From assembly GCA_039920165.1 (NCBI GenBank), contig JBDSEG010000318.1, forward strand, positions 1-12,338: DNA of 12,338 bases. The letters are read 5' to 3'. The notes beneath the pieces are model-generated. The model was not told where the DNA came from, did not search any database, and saw only the letters and a program-made list of their open reading frames with translations. Positions 5,924 through 12,338 of the stretch are shown here, in pieces. This DNA comes from JBDSEG01 sp039920165. GTDB lineage: Bacteria > Pseudomonadota > Gammaproteobacteria > Burkholderiales > Burkholderiaceae_C. The translations under genes and the position numbers were made by a program. How positions within the stretch are numbered: the first letter of the stretch is position 1; each line of letters opens with the position of its first letter.

Positions 5924-7207
5924 ATGAGCGTCTACGCCCTCGGGCTGAACCATACGACAGCACCGCTGAATCTGCGCAGCCGCTTCGCGTTCAGCCCCGA
6001 GCAACTCGGCCCGGCCCTGCATGCATTTCGCAGCCAGCAGCGGCGCGGCGACGAGGTCGCGATCGTATCGACCTGCAACCGCACCGAGTTGTACGTCGGC
6101 GCGTCGGTACCGTCGACGCCGGACGCGATCGACTGGCTCGCGGGCATCGGCGGTGTGGGCGGGGCGCTGCTGCGCGAGCATGCCTACGTGCTGCACGACG
6201 AAGCCGCTGCGCGGCATGCCTTTCGGGTTGCGAGCGGCCTGGATTCCATGGTGCTGGGCGAGCCGCAGATCCTGGGCCAACTCAAGCAGGCCGTGCGTCA
6301 CGCCGAATCGGCCGGCACGCTGGGAACGACGCTGCACCAGATGTTCCAGCGTTCGTTCGCGATCGCCAAGGAAGTCCGCAGCTCGACCGAGATCGGCCTG
6401 CACTCGATCAGCATGGCGGCGGCGGCCGTGCGGCTGGCCGCGCAATTGTTCGAAGACCTGAGCCGCACCCGCGTGCTGTTGGTCGGCGCGGGCGAGATGG
6501 TCGAACTTGTCGCGACGCATTTCGCGGCGCGCAACCCGCGCGGCCTTGCGGTCGCCAACCGCACGCTCGAACGCGGCGAGAAGCTGGCCGCGCACTTCGG
6601 CGCCGAAGCCTTGCGGCTGGCCGAGCTGCCGGCCCGGCTGGCCGAGTTCGACATCGTGGTGTCGTGCACCGCGAGCAGCCTGCCGATCATCGGCCTCGGC
6701 GCAGTCGAACGCGCATTGAAGACCCGCAAGCACAGACCGATCTTCATGCTTGACCTGGCGGTGCCGCGCGATGTCGAGCCCGAGGTGGCGAACCTGTCCG
6801 ACGTTTATCTGTACACCGTCGACGATCTGTCGGCGCTGGTGCAAAGCGGGGGCGAGCGCCGTCAGGCGGCGGTTCAGCAGGCCGAGGCGATCATCGAGAC
6901 CGGGGTGCAGAGCTTCGTCCACTGGCTCGACCAGCGCGGCTCGGTGCCGCTGATCCAGGCACTGCAGACCCAGACCGACGGCTGGCGCGAAGCCGAGATG
7001 CTGCGGGCGCGCAAGCTGCTCGCGCGCGGCGAGCCGATCGAGGCGGTGCTGGAAACGCTGGCGCGCGGCCTGACGCAGAAGATGCTGCACGGAACGCTGG
7101 CCGAACTGAACGCGGCCGACGCGCCGCAGCGCGCCCAGTTGACGCAAACAATCGCGCGGCTCTTCCTTCGCCAGAGCGCGCACCCGCCGGTCGACGGCGA
7201 GCGTTAG
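5924..7207 (+). CDS. hemA: Glutamyl-tRNA reductase
   Basis: NADPH-dependent reduction of Glu-tRNA(Glu) to glutamate-1-semialdehyde, the first committed step of C5 tetrapyrrole (haem) synthesis. It has 427 residues (E. coli 418). The N-terminal catalytic domain has ALGLNHTTAPL and the nucleophile C51 in VSTCNRTELY. The family signature HAFRVASGLDSMVLGEPQIL and the following GQLKQA are intact. The NADPH-binding domain has LLVGAGEMVEL near residues 185-195, ANRTLERGEKLA and VVSCTASSLPII. The C-terminal helical dimerisation domain begins after LDLAVPRDVEP and ends in a short tail, HPPVDGER. No Shine-Dalgarno sequence is visible before the ATG, in line with the possible leaderless transcript. prfA follows after 84 bases in the usual betaproteobacterial order. 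Confidence 0.97.
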   Translation: MSVYALGLNHTTAPLNLRSRFAFSPEQLGPALHAFRSQQRRGDEVAIVSTCNRTELYVGASVPSTPDAIDWLAGIGGVGGALLREHAYVLHDEAAARHAFRVASGLDSMVLGEPQILGQLKQAVRHAESAGTLGTTLHQMFQRSFAIAKEVRSSTEIGLHSISMAAAAVRLAAQLFEDLSRTRVLLVGAGEMVELVATHFAARNPRGLAVANRTLERGEKLAAHFGAEALRLAELPARLAEFDIVVSCTASSLPIIGLGAVERALKTRKHRPIFMLDLAVPRDVEPEVANLSDVYLYTVDDLSALVQSGGERRQAAVQQAEAIIETGVQSFVHWLDQRGSVPLIQALQTQTDGWREAEMLRARKLLARGEPIEAVLETLARGLTQKMLHGTLAELNAADAPQRAQLTQTIARLFLRQSAHPPVDGER

Positions 7208-7291
7208 CGACGCGCTCGCGAATCCCACCCGCCCCGGCCGCCGCGATGTGCGCGGCCCTGTTCGCAGCGCCCCGTACCGGTTCCCAACGCG

Positions 7292-8377
7292 ATGCAAGAT
7301 TCCCTTCGCCAACAGTTCGAGCGCTTGGCCATGCGCCTGACCGAGCTCGACGCCAACCTGTCCGATCCGGCTGCCTCGGCCGATATGAAGCGCTACCGCG
7401 AACTGACGCGCGAGCACGCCGAGGTGTCGGGGCTGGTCGAGTGTTTTCGCCGCTTCCAGCAGCGCGAGCGCGAGCTGGCCGAGGCCCGAGCCATGCTGTC
7501 CGACCCCGAACTAGGCGGCTTGGCGCAGGACGAAGCGGACGCGGCGCAGACCGACATGGAACGCCTGCAGGCCGAGTTGCAGACTGCGCTGCTGCCGCGC
7601 GATGCGGACGACGTGCGCAATGCCTTCATCGAAATCCGCGCGGGGACCGGCGGCGACGAATCGACGCTCTTCGCGGGCGACCTCGCGCGCATGTATCTGC
7701 GCCACTGCGAGCGTCATGGCTGGCGCACCGAGGTGATGTCGGAAAGCGCGAGCGAACTTGGCGGCTACAAGGAACTGGTGCTGCGCGTCGAGGGCGAGTC
7801 GGTCTACGGCCGGCTCAAATTCGAATCGGGCGGGCACCGCGTGCAGCGCATACCGACTACCGAGACCCAGGGCCGCATCCATACCAGTGCCTGCACGGTG
7901 GCCGTGCTGGCCGAACCCGATGCCGCCGAGGAGGTGGCGCTCGATCCGTCCGAGTTGCGCATCGATACCTTTCGCGCCAGCGGCGCCGGCGGCCAGCACG
8001 TCAACAAGACCGACAGCGCGATCCGCATCACGCACCTGCCGACCGGCACCGTGGCCGAATGCCAGGACGACCGCTCGCAACACCGCAACAAGGCGAAGGC
8101 GATGGCCGTGCTGGTCGCGCGCCTGCGCGAGAAGGACCGCAGCGAACGCGCCGCCAAGGAGGCAGCGACGCGCAAGGGGTTGATCGGCAGTGGCGACCGC
8201 AGCGACCGCATCCGGACGTACAACTTCCCACAAGGCCGCCTGACCGACCACCGCATCAACCTGACTCTTTACAAGCTGCAGTCGATCCTCGACGGCGACC
8301 TCGACGAGGTGACGGCGGCGTTGCAGGCCGCGCAGTCGGCCGAGCAACTGGCGGCGCTCGAGGCCGGGCAGGGATGA
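7292..8377 (+). CDS. prfA: Peptide chain release factor 1
   Basis: RF1 recognises UAA and UAG stop codons in the ribosomal A site and triggers release of the finished protein. It has 361 residues (E. coli 360). The N-terminal helical domain is followed by FIEIRAGTGGDESTLFAGDL and KFESGGHRVQRIP. The codon-recognition tripeptide is P188-T189-T190 in RIPTTETQGR, the RF1-type PxT rather than RF2's SPF. The catalytic GGQ is at 233-235 in GAGGQHVNKTDSAIRITH, the same numbering as in E. coli. SQHRNKAKAM and TYNFPQGRLTDHRIN complete the family pattern. No clear Shine-Dalgarno is seen before ATG 7292, but the N-terminus MQDSLRQQFERL fits the family. The stop overlaps the prmC start (ATGA). Confidence 0.97.
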   Translation: MQDSLRQQFERLAMRLTELDANLSDPAASADMKRYRELTREHAEVSGLVECFRRFQQRERELAEARAMLSDPELGGLAQDEADAAQTDMERLQAELQTALLPRDADDVRNAFIEIRAGTGGDESTLFAGDLARMYLRHCERHGWRTEVMSESASELGGYKELVLRVEGESVYGRLKFESGGHRVQRIPTTETQGRIHTSACTVAVLAEPDAAEEVALDPSELRIDTFRASGAGGQHVNKTDSAIRITHLPTGTVAECQDDRSQHRNKAKAMAVLVARLREKDRSERAAKEAATRKGLIGSGDRSDRIRTYNFPQGRLTDHRINLTLYKLQSILDGDLDEVTAALQAAQSAEQLAALEAGQG

Positions 8378-9240
8378 CGATCGCGACGGGGCCGGCCAGT
8401 GTCGACGAGGCGCTCGCGGCGGCACGCTCGGCCGGCGTCGACCGGCTCGATGCGCAGCTGCTGCTGGCCCAACTGTTGGCGAAGCCGCGCACTTGGCTGC
8501 TGGCGCACGGCGAGGTAACGCTGGCGCCCGCCCAAGGCGACGCCTTTCGAAGCCTGCTGGCACGGCGTACCGGCGGCGAACCTCTGGCCTATCTTCTGGG
8601 GCACAAGGAATTTCACGGCCTCGATCTGCGCGTGGATGCGCGCGTGCTCGTGCCACGTCCCGAGACGGAGTTGCTGGTCGACTGGGCAACCGAGTTGCTG
8701 GTTGACAACATGGCGCGCGCGCAGCCGCGGCACGCGGTCGATCTCGGCACCGGCAGCGGTGCGATCGCGCTCGCGCTCAAGCACGCGCATCCGCGCGCGC
8801 AGGTGCTGGCGACCGACGCGAGCGCCGCTGCGCTCGCCGTGGCGGATTCGAATGCGCAGCGGCTCGGCCTGGACATCGAGTTTCGCCAAGGTTCGTGGTG
8901 GGCCGCCGTCGGGGCCGAGACCTTCGACCTCGCCGTTTCGAACCCGCCCTATATCGCCGGTGGCGATTCCCACCTCGCGGCACTGCGCCACGAGCCGCTC
9001 GAAGCGCTCAGCCCCGGCGCCGATGGCCTCGCCGCGCTGAGCCTGCTGGTCGCGGGTGCCTTGCGGCATCTGCGCGCCGGCGCCTGGCTGCTGCTCGAAC
9101 ACGGCCATGACCAGGCGTCCGCCGTGCGCAGCCTCTTCGCGCAGCACGGCTTCGAAGCCGCGCTCACGCGCGCCGATCTCGCCGGCCACGACCGTTGTAC
9201 CGGCGCACGCCAACGAGGCCGATCCCCCCGAGTGCGGTAA
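8374..9240 (+). CDS. prmC: Release factor glutamine methyltransferase
   Basis: A SAM-dependent N5-methyltransferase that modifies the glutamine of the GGQ motif in RF1 and RF2, so its substrate is encoded directly upstream. It has 288 residues (E. coli 277). A helical N-terminal domain precedes EPLAYLLGHKEFHGLDLRV and VLVPRPETELLVDWA. The SAM-binding motif is AVDLGTGSGAIALAL (near residues 121-135), with D149 in LATDASAAAL. The catalytic NPPY is in LAVSNPPYIAGGD (about residue 190). The C-terminus DLAGHDRCTGARQRG is followed by a short arginine-rich end (RSPRVR), slightly longer than usual. The 4-base overlap with prfA implies translational coupling. Confidence 0.96.
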   Translation: MTIATGPASVDEALAAARSAGVDRLDAQLLLAQLLAKPRTWLLAHGEVTLAPAQGDAFRSLLARRTGGEPLAYLLGHKEFHGLDLRVDARVLVPRPETELLVDWATELLVDNMARAQPRHAVDLGTGSGAIALALKHAHPRAQVLATDASAAALAVADSNAQRLGLDIEFRQGSWWAAVGAETFDLAVSNPPYIAGGDSHLAALRHEPLEALSPGADGLAALSLLVAGALRHLRAGAWLLLEHGHDQASAVRSLFAQHGFEAALTRADLAGHDRCTGARQRGRSPRVR

Positions 9241-9327
9241 TTTTCGACACTGACCGGTGCCGTGCCCGGCCAGCGCGGCGTAGCATGGAATCGCGTCGGT
9301 GTCGCAGAGTCGTTTCGGGAGGTCAGC

Positions 9328-9969
9328 ATGAAGAGCACTCGCTGGAATCGGTCGGTTCTCGTCGCGGCGCTCGCGATCCTGTGCAGCGCGCAGTCCGCGT
9401 TCGCCGCCGAGCTGGCTTCGAACGAAACCGCCATCCCGGACTGGGCGCGCTGGCAAGGCCGCGTCTCGCTGGGCCTCACGGCGCCGGCCGGCCGCACCTT
9501 TTCACTGGGGACGTCCGGACCTGGCCTGCAAGCTGACAGCTTGTCCGTGCTGGGCGACTACTACTTCGGTGATGTCACGCGCGCGCGGGGATATGCCGGC
9601 GGCTTTCGCGCCACCAGCGGCGTCATCGTCGGATCGCGCTCGCCGCTGTGGTCGGGACAGGCCAGCCTGTCGGCCTCGCGCGGCCTGCTCGGCGTTGAAC
9701 GAAAGGTGACAGGCCTGCTGCCCGTACTGCCCAGCGCCACCGACCTGGGCGCGGAGACCTCCGCGGTGCCGTATTTCGGTGTCGGCTACACCGGGCTTTC
9801 TGTACGCTCCAACTGGAGTTTCAGCGCCGATCTGGGCATGGTGGCGCGCAGCCCAGGGAGCATGGTCAAGCTTGGCCGGGTCTTCACCGGCTCCCAAGGT
9901 GTGGACGACCTGCTGCGTGAGCTGCGGCTCGCGCCGATGTTGCAGCTCGGCGTGTCGTACTCGTTCTGA
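9328..9969 (+). CDS. Putative outer membrane beta-barrel protein, function unknown
   Basis: A 213-residue exported protein. The signal peptide MKSTRWNRSVLVAALAILCS is followed by AQSAFA with probable cleavage after A26. The mature part is rich in glycine, serine and alternating hydrophobic/polar stretches, such as WQGRVSLGLTAPAG, SLSVLGDYYFGD, GYAGGFRATSGVIVGSR, YFGVGYTGLSV and WSFSADLGMVAR. It ends MLQLGVSYSF with a terminal phenylalanine, typical of BAM-dependent barrels; the length would fit about eight strands. I cannot name the family or a ligand. The start is well supported by GGAGG at 9318-9322, five bases before the ATG. It lies between prmC and grxD with 87- and 100-base gaps, so it may have its own promoter. 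I see no clear promoter in the upstream gap. Confidence 0.85.
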   Translation: MKSTRWNRSVLVAALAILCSAQSAFAAELASNETAIPDWARWQGRVSLGLTAPAGRTFSLGTSGPGLQADSLSVLGDYYFGDVTRARGYAGGFRATSGVIVGSRSPLWSGQASLSASRGLLGVERKVTGLLPVLPSATDLGAETSAVPYFGVGYTGLSVRSNWSFSADLGMVARSPGSMVKLGRVFTGSQGVDDLLRELRLAPMLQLGVSYSF

Positions 9970-10069
9970 CGATCGGCGCCGCGTTCACGCGGTTGCCCGG
10001 GCAGCCCCGGCAGCCGGGGTGCTATTCGATTGCCGCTAAAGTTGGGCTTTCCACTCTGCCTGCACCGCC

Positions 10070-10387
10070 ATGAGCGACGATCAACAACGCATCGACGAAC
10101 TCGTCAAGAACCACCGCGTGGTGCTGTTCATGAAGGGCACGGCCCAGTTTCCAATGTGCGGTTTCTCGGGGCGCGCCATCCAGCTCCTCAAGGCCTGCGA
10201 CGTGACCGATCTGAAGACGGTGAATGTGCTCGAGGACGAAGGCATTCGCCAGGGCATCAAGGCCTATTCGAACTGGCCGACCATCCCGCAACTCTACGTG
10301 AACGGTGAGTTCGTCGGCGGCTCGGACATAATGACCGAGATGTACGAGGCCGGCGAACTGCAGCAGTCGCTGACGTCGAACGCCTGA
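10070..10387 (+). CDS. grxD: Monothiol glutaredoxin, CGFS type
   Basis: A class II (CGFS) glutaredoxin of 105 residues (E. coli GrxD 115). Proteins of this family bind a glutathione-ligated [2Fe-2S] cluster at the dimer interface and pass clusters to apoproteins, often with BolA partners; they have little disulfide reductase activity. Visible motifs are FMKGTAQFPMCGFSGRAIQL with the active cysteine C30, the cis-proline loop NWPTIPQLYV, and the glutathione-contacting GGSDI near the C-terminus. There is no signal peptide, so it is cytoplasmic. No clear Shine-Dalgarno precedes the ATG. The order hemA-prfA-prmC-(OMP)-grxD agrees with other betaproteobacteria. Only 18 bases separate it from the convergent transglycosylase gene. 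Confidence 0.96.
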   Translation: MSDDQQRIDELVKNHRVVLFMKGTAQFPMCGFSGRAIQLLKACDVTDLKTVNVLEDEGIRQGIKAYSNWPTIPQLYVNGEFVGGSDIMTEMYEAGELQQSLTSNA

Positions 10388-10405
10388 TCGATCTCCGTCG
10401 CCGGC

Positions 10406-11050
10406 TCAGGTCGGGGACGACTCCCATTGCCGCCGCGATGCGAAGACAGCGTTCGGATATTCCGGCCGGCCGCGACTGCCGTTGTAGCGGCCGAGCGCCA
10501 GAAACAGATCGCCGCGCTCCAGGTCGAGGTAGTGGCGCAGGATCACACAGCCAAATCGAAGGTTGGTCTGCATGTGAAACAGCCGGCTCGGATTACCATC
10601 GCCGATCAGCCGGGCCCAGAACGGCATGACCTGCATATAGCCGCGCGCGCCGGCGCTGCTGATCGCAAATTTGCGAAATCCGCTCTCGACTTGCACCAAG
10701 CCGAGCAACAGCGCCGGTTGCAGGCCGGCGCGCTTGCTCTCGTACCACAGCGTCTGCAGAAATTCGAGCCGGGTACTCGGCTCCGTCTTTCGATTTTTCA
10801 GCCGGTGGCTCATGTCGCCGAGCCACCGCAGGTAGGCCAGCCGCGGCTCGATGGCGTCGAAGCTCGGTTGCGGCGGCGCCGTGTCGGCTACCGCGGCTCC
10901 GAGTGCGGAGCGCACAGCGTCGGCGAGCGGCTCTTCGACCTGCGCCCCGGCTTGCGCCGGGTTGACGTTCAGCAGTGCGAGCGGGCCGAACAGACAGGCC
11001 GCGGTGAGCTGGCGCCGCGCTCTCCCCGGGCGGGAGAGGGCCGGGTTCAT
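10406..11050 (-). CDS. Lytic transglycosylase, SLT domain, periplasmic
   Basis: Cleaves the MurNAc-GlcNAc bond of peptidoglycan with formation of 1,6-anhydro-MurNAc. It has 214 residues. A signal-like N-terminus (LTAACLFGPLALLNVNPAQA, cleavage likely after residue 34) has no lipobox cysteine, so the protein is probably soluble in the periplasm. A linker of about 60 residues leads to the SLT (MltE/EmtA-like) domain. The catalytic glutamate is E122 in GLVQVESGFRKFAIS, followed by GARGYMQVMPFW (residues 134-145), NLRFGCVILRHYL and LALGRYNGSRG with Y189-N190. It is shorter than Slt70 or MltC and has no LysM repeat. The ATG overlaps the proS stop by ATGA, so translation is probably coupled; the functional reason for that pairing is not obvious. 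Confidence 0.92.
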   Translation of the reverse strand: MNPALSRPGRARRQLTAACLFGPLALLNVNPAQAGAQVEEPLADAVRSALGAAVADTAPPQPSFDAIEPRLAYLRWLGDMSHRLKNRKTEPSTRLEFLQTLWYESKRAGLQPALLLGLVQVESGFRKFAISSAGARGYMQVMPFWARLIGDGNPSRLFHMQTNLRFGCVILRHYLDLERGDLFLALGRYNGSRGRPEYPNAVFASRRQWESSPT

Positions 11051-12338
11051 GCGCGCAGCTTCGCTTTCAGGTGGCCCGCGATATCGCTCAGCGGCAGCGC
11101 CGACGCTTGTGCATCACGGCGGCCCTGGTATTCGACCTGGCCGTTCTTCAGGCCGCGGTCAGAAACAACGACGCGGTGCGGCGTGCCGATCAATTCCCAG
11201 TCGGCGAACATGGCGCCAGGCCGTCCGCCGCGGTCGTCGAGCAGGACATCGACCCCATCTGCCAACAACTCCTCGTGCAGGCGATCACTCGCCGTACGCA
11301 CCGCGTCCGAACGGTCGTAGCCGATCGGGCAGATCACGACGAAGAAGGGTGCGATGGCAGCGGGCCAGACGATGCCGCGTTCGTCATGGCTTTGTTCTAT
11401 CGCCGCGCCGAGGATGCGTGTCACGCCGATCCCATAGCAGCCCATCTGCAGCAACTGCGGCGCGCCGGCTTCGTCGAGGAAGGTCGCATTCATGGCCTTG
11501 CTGTAGTGCGTGCCGAGCAGGAAGACATGGCCGACTTCGATCCCGCGCTGGATCGCCAGCAGGCCCTTGCCGTCCGGCGAGGGATCGCCGGCGACGACGT
11601 TGCGGACATCGGCGACGAGCTCCGGCTCGGGCAGGTCGCGGCCCCAGTTGACGCCGGTCAGATGGAAGTCGGCCGCATTGGCGCCGCAGACGAAGTCGCT
11701 CATGGCCGAAACGCTGCGATCGGCCACCACTTTGAGGCCCGGTGCGAGACCGACCGGACCGAGGTAGCCCGGCTCGCAACCGAAGGCACGGGCGATCTCG
11801 ACTCCGCTCGCGAACCGGAAGCCGGCATCCAGGCCGGGCAACTTGCCGAGCTTGACTTCGTTCAGCGAATGATCCCCGCGCACCAGCACCAGCCATAAAC
11901 TGGACTGGTCGGGCGAGCCGGCATCTGTGGCGAGGACGAGCGACTTGACAGTTCGTTGCAGCGGCAGATCGAGCAGCGCAGCGACATCCTCGCAGGTGGC
12001 CCTTCCCGGCGTGGGAACGCGAAGCATTGGTTGCCCCGACGCGGCGCGCGCCGTGTCCGGCGAGAGCGACTCGGCCAGCTCGATATTCGCCGCATAGTCC
12101 GAGTCGGGGCAGTACACGATCGCATCCTCGCCGGTCTCGGCGATCACCTGGAACTCATGCGAGCGGATCCCACCGATGCTGCCGTTGTCCGCTTCGACCG
12201 GGCGAAAGGTGAGTCCGATGCGCTCGAAAATGCGCACATACGCATCGAACATGCGCTGGTAGCTGAGCTTGGCCGCCTCGACATCGCGATCGAACGAGTA
12301 GGCGTCCTTCATCGTGAATTCGCGTCCGCGCATCAGGC
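11047..12338 (-). CDS. proS: Prolyl-tRNA synthetase (N-terminal part outside the window)
   Basis: Class II aminoacyl-tRNA synthetase that charges tRNA(Pro). About 430 residues are visible of an expected 570 or so. The reading begins inside motif 2 (MRGREFTMKDAYSFD), so motif 1 and the true start lie beyond 12338; the ATG at 12333 is internal. NGSIGGIRSHEFQVIAETGE and DYAANIELAE follow. An inserted YbaK-like editing domain removes mischarged Ala-tRNA(Pro); it spans roughly visible residues 100-270 and includes LQRTVKSLVL and RGDHSLNEVKLGKL, which marks the long bacterial ProRS. Then come GHVFLLGTHYSKAM and motif 3, QMGCYGIGVTRILGA. The anticodon-binding domain has GRPGAMFADWELIGTPHRVV and ends AGHLKAKLRA. 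All visible motifs are intact. Confidence 0.96.
   Translation of the reverse strand, partial: LMRGREFTMKDAYSFDRDVEAAKLSYQRMFDAYVRIFERIGLTFRPVEADNGSIGGIRSHEFQVIAETGEDAIVYCPDSDYAANIELAESLSPDTARAASGQPMLRVPTPGRATCEDVAALLDLPLQRTVKSLVLATDAGSPDQSSLWLVLVRGDHSLNEVKLGKLPGLDAGFRFASGVEIARAFGCEPGYLGPVGLAPGLKVVADRSVSAMSDFVCGANAADFHLTGVNWGRDLPEPELVADVRNVVAGDPSPDGKGLLAIQRGIEVGHVFLLGTHYSKAMNATFLDEAGAPQLLQMGCYGIGVTRILGAAIEQSHDERGIVWPAAIAPFFVVICPIGYDRSDAVRTASDRLHEELLADGVDVLLDDRGGRPGAMFADWELIGTPHRVVVSDRGLKNGQVEYQGRRDAQASALPLSDIAGHLKAKLRA

Noticed and set aside
7236..7257. Inverted repeat GGCCGC/GCGGCC in the hemA-prfA gap
   Set aside because: Six-base GC repeats are common at this composition, and no T-run or other regulatory sign accompanies it.
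5849..7417. Minus-strand open frame antisense to hemA, upstream of the small membrane protein
   Set aside because: Only the part after 5848 has protein character. The rest is the complement of hemA.
7511..9456. Long minus-strand frames antisense to prfA and prmC
   Set aside because: These are shadows of well-identified genes, with no recognisable domain or start signal.
10005..10019. CCCCGG-CAG-CCGGGG hairpin before grxD as a terminator
   Set aside because: The stem is perfect, but no T-run follows (GCTATTCG), so intrinsic termination is not supported. It could be a short attenuating hairpin at most.
1..12338. CRISPR array, IS element, prophage, toxin-antitoxin pair, tRNA or rRNA
   Set aside because: No regularly spaced repeats, transposase or integrase motifs, phage genes, tRNA cloverleaf or rRNA signatures were found on reading both strands.

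Overview
This is a GC-rich chromosomal window, most likely from a betaproteobacterium. The gene orders rne/rluC-HAD-Rieske-sppA, hemA-prfA-prmC-grxD and proS-lytic transglycosylase are all familiar from that class, and several proteins read like Rhodocyclales/Burkholderiales versions. The genus cannot be fixed from the sequence alone. There is no phage, IS element, CRISPR array, tRNA or rRNA. Nearly everything is core housekeeping.

Layout: (1) 1-1178, minus strand: the N-terminal 392 codons of RNase E (rne), cut by the window edge. (2) 1179-1839: a gene-free stretch of about 660 bases holding several GC-rich hairpins. A perfect TATAAT on the minus strand at its far end makes it a probable long rne 5' leader. 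(3) 1840-4883, plus strand: a tightly coupled operon of rluC (23S rRNA pseudouridine synthase), a HAD phosphatase of the phosphoglycolate phosphatase type, a small Rieske [2Fe-2S] protein and a membrane-anchored S49 (SppA-type) peptidase. All three junctions overlap. (4) 4921-5848, minus strand: a small three-helix membrane protein overlapping by ATGA the start of a ureG gene. That ureG is wrecked by at least three frame changes, although its functional motifs are still readable. (5) 5924-9240, plus strand: hemA, prfA and prmC. hemA has a TATAAT so close to its ATG that its mRNA may be leaderless. (6) 9328-9969: an uncharacterised secreted protein with beta-barrel features. (7) 10070-10387: grxD (CGFS monothiol glutaredoxin). 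(8) 10406-12338, minus strand: proS (5' end beyond the window) overlapping by ATGA a small lytic transglycosylase.

The genes cover RNA turnover and ribosome maturation (rne, rluC), translation (prfA, prmC, proS), entry into tetrapyrrole synthesis from Glu-tRNA (hemA), Fe-S delivery (grxD) and envelope maintenance (SppA, transglycosylase, putative outer membrane protein). PrmC methylates the GGQ glutamine of the release factor encoded immediately upstream.

I see no new defence, mobile or biosynthetic system. The parts worth a second look are the ureG pseudogene at the seam between two conserved blocks, the long structured rne leader whose promoter overlaps the rluC 5' end, the possible leaderless hemA start, and two small conserved-looking proteins without assigned function.
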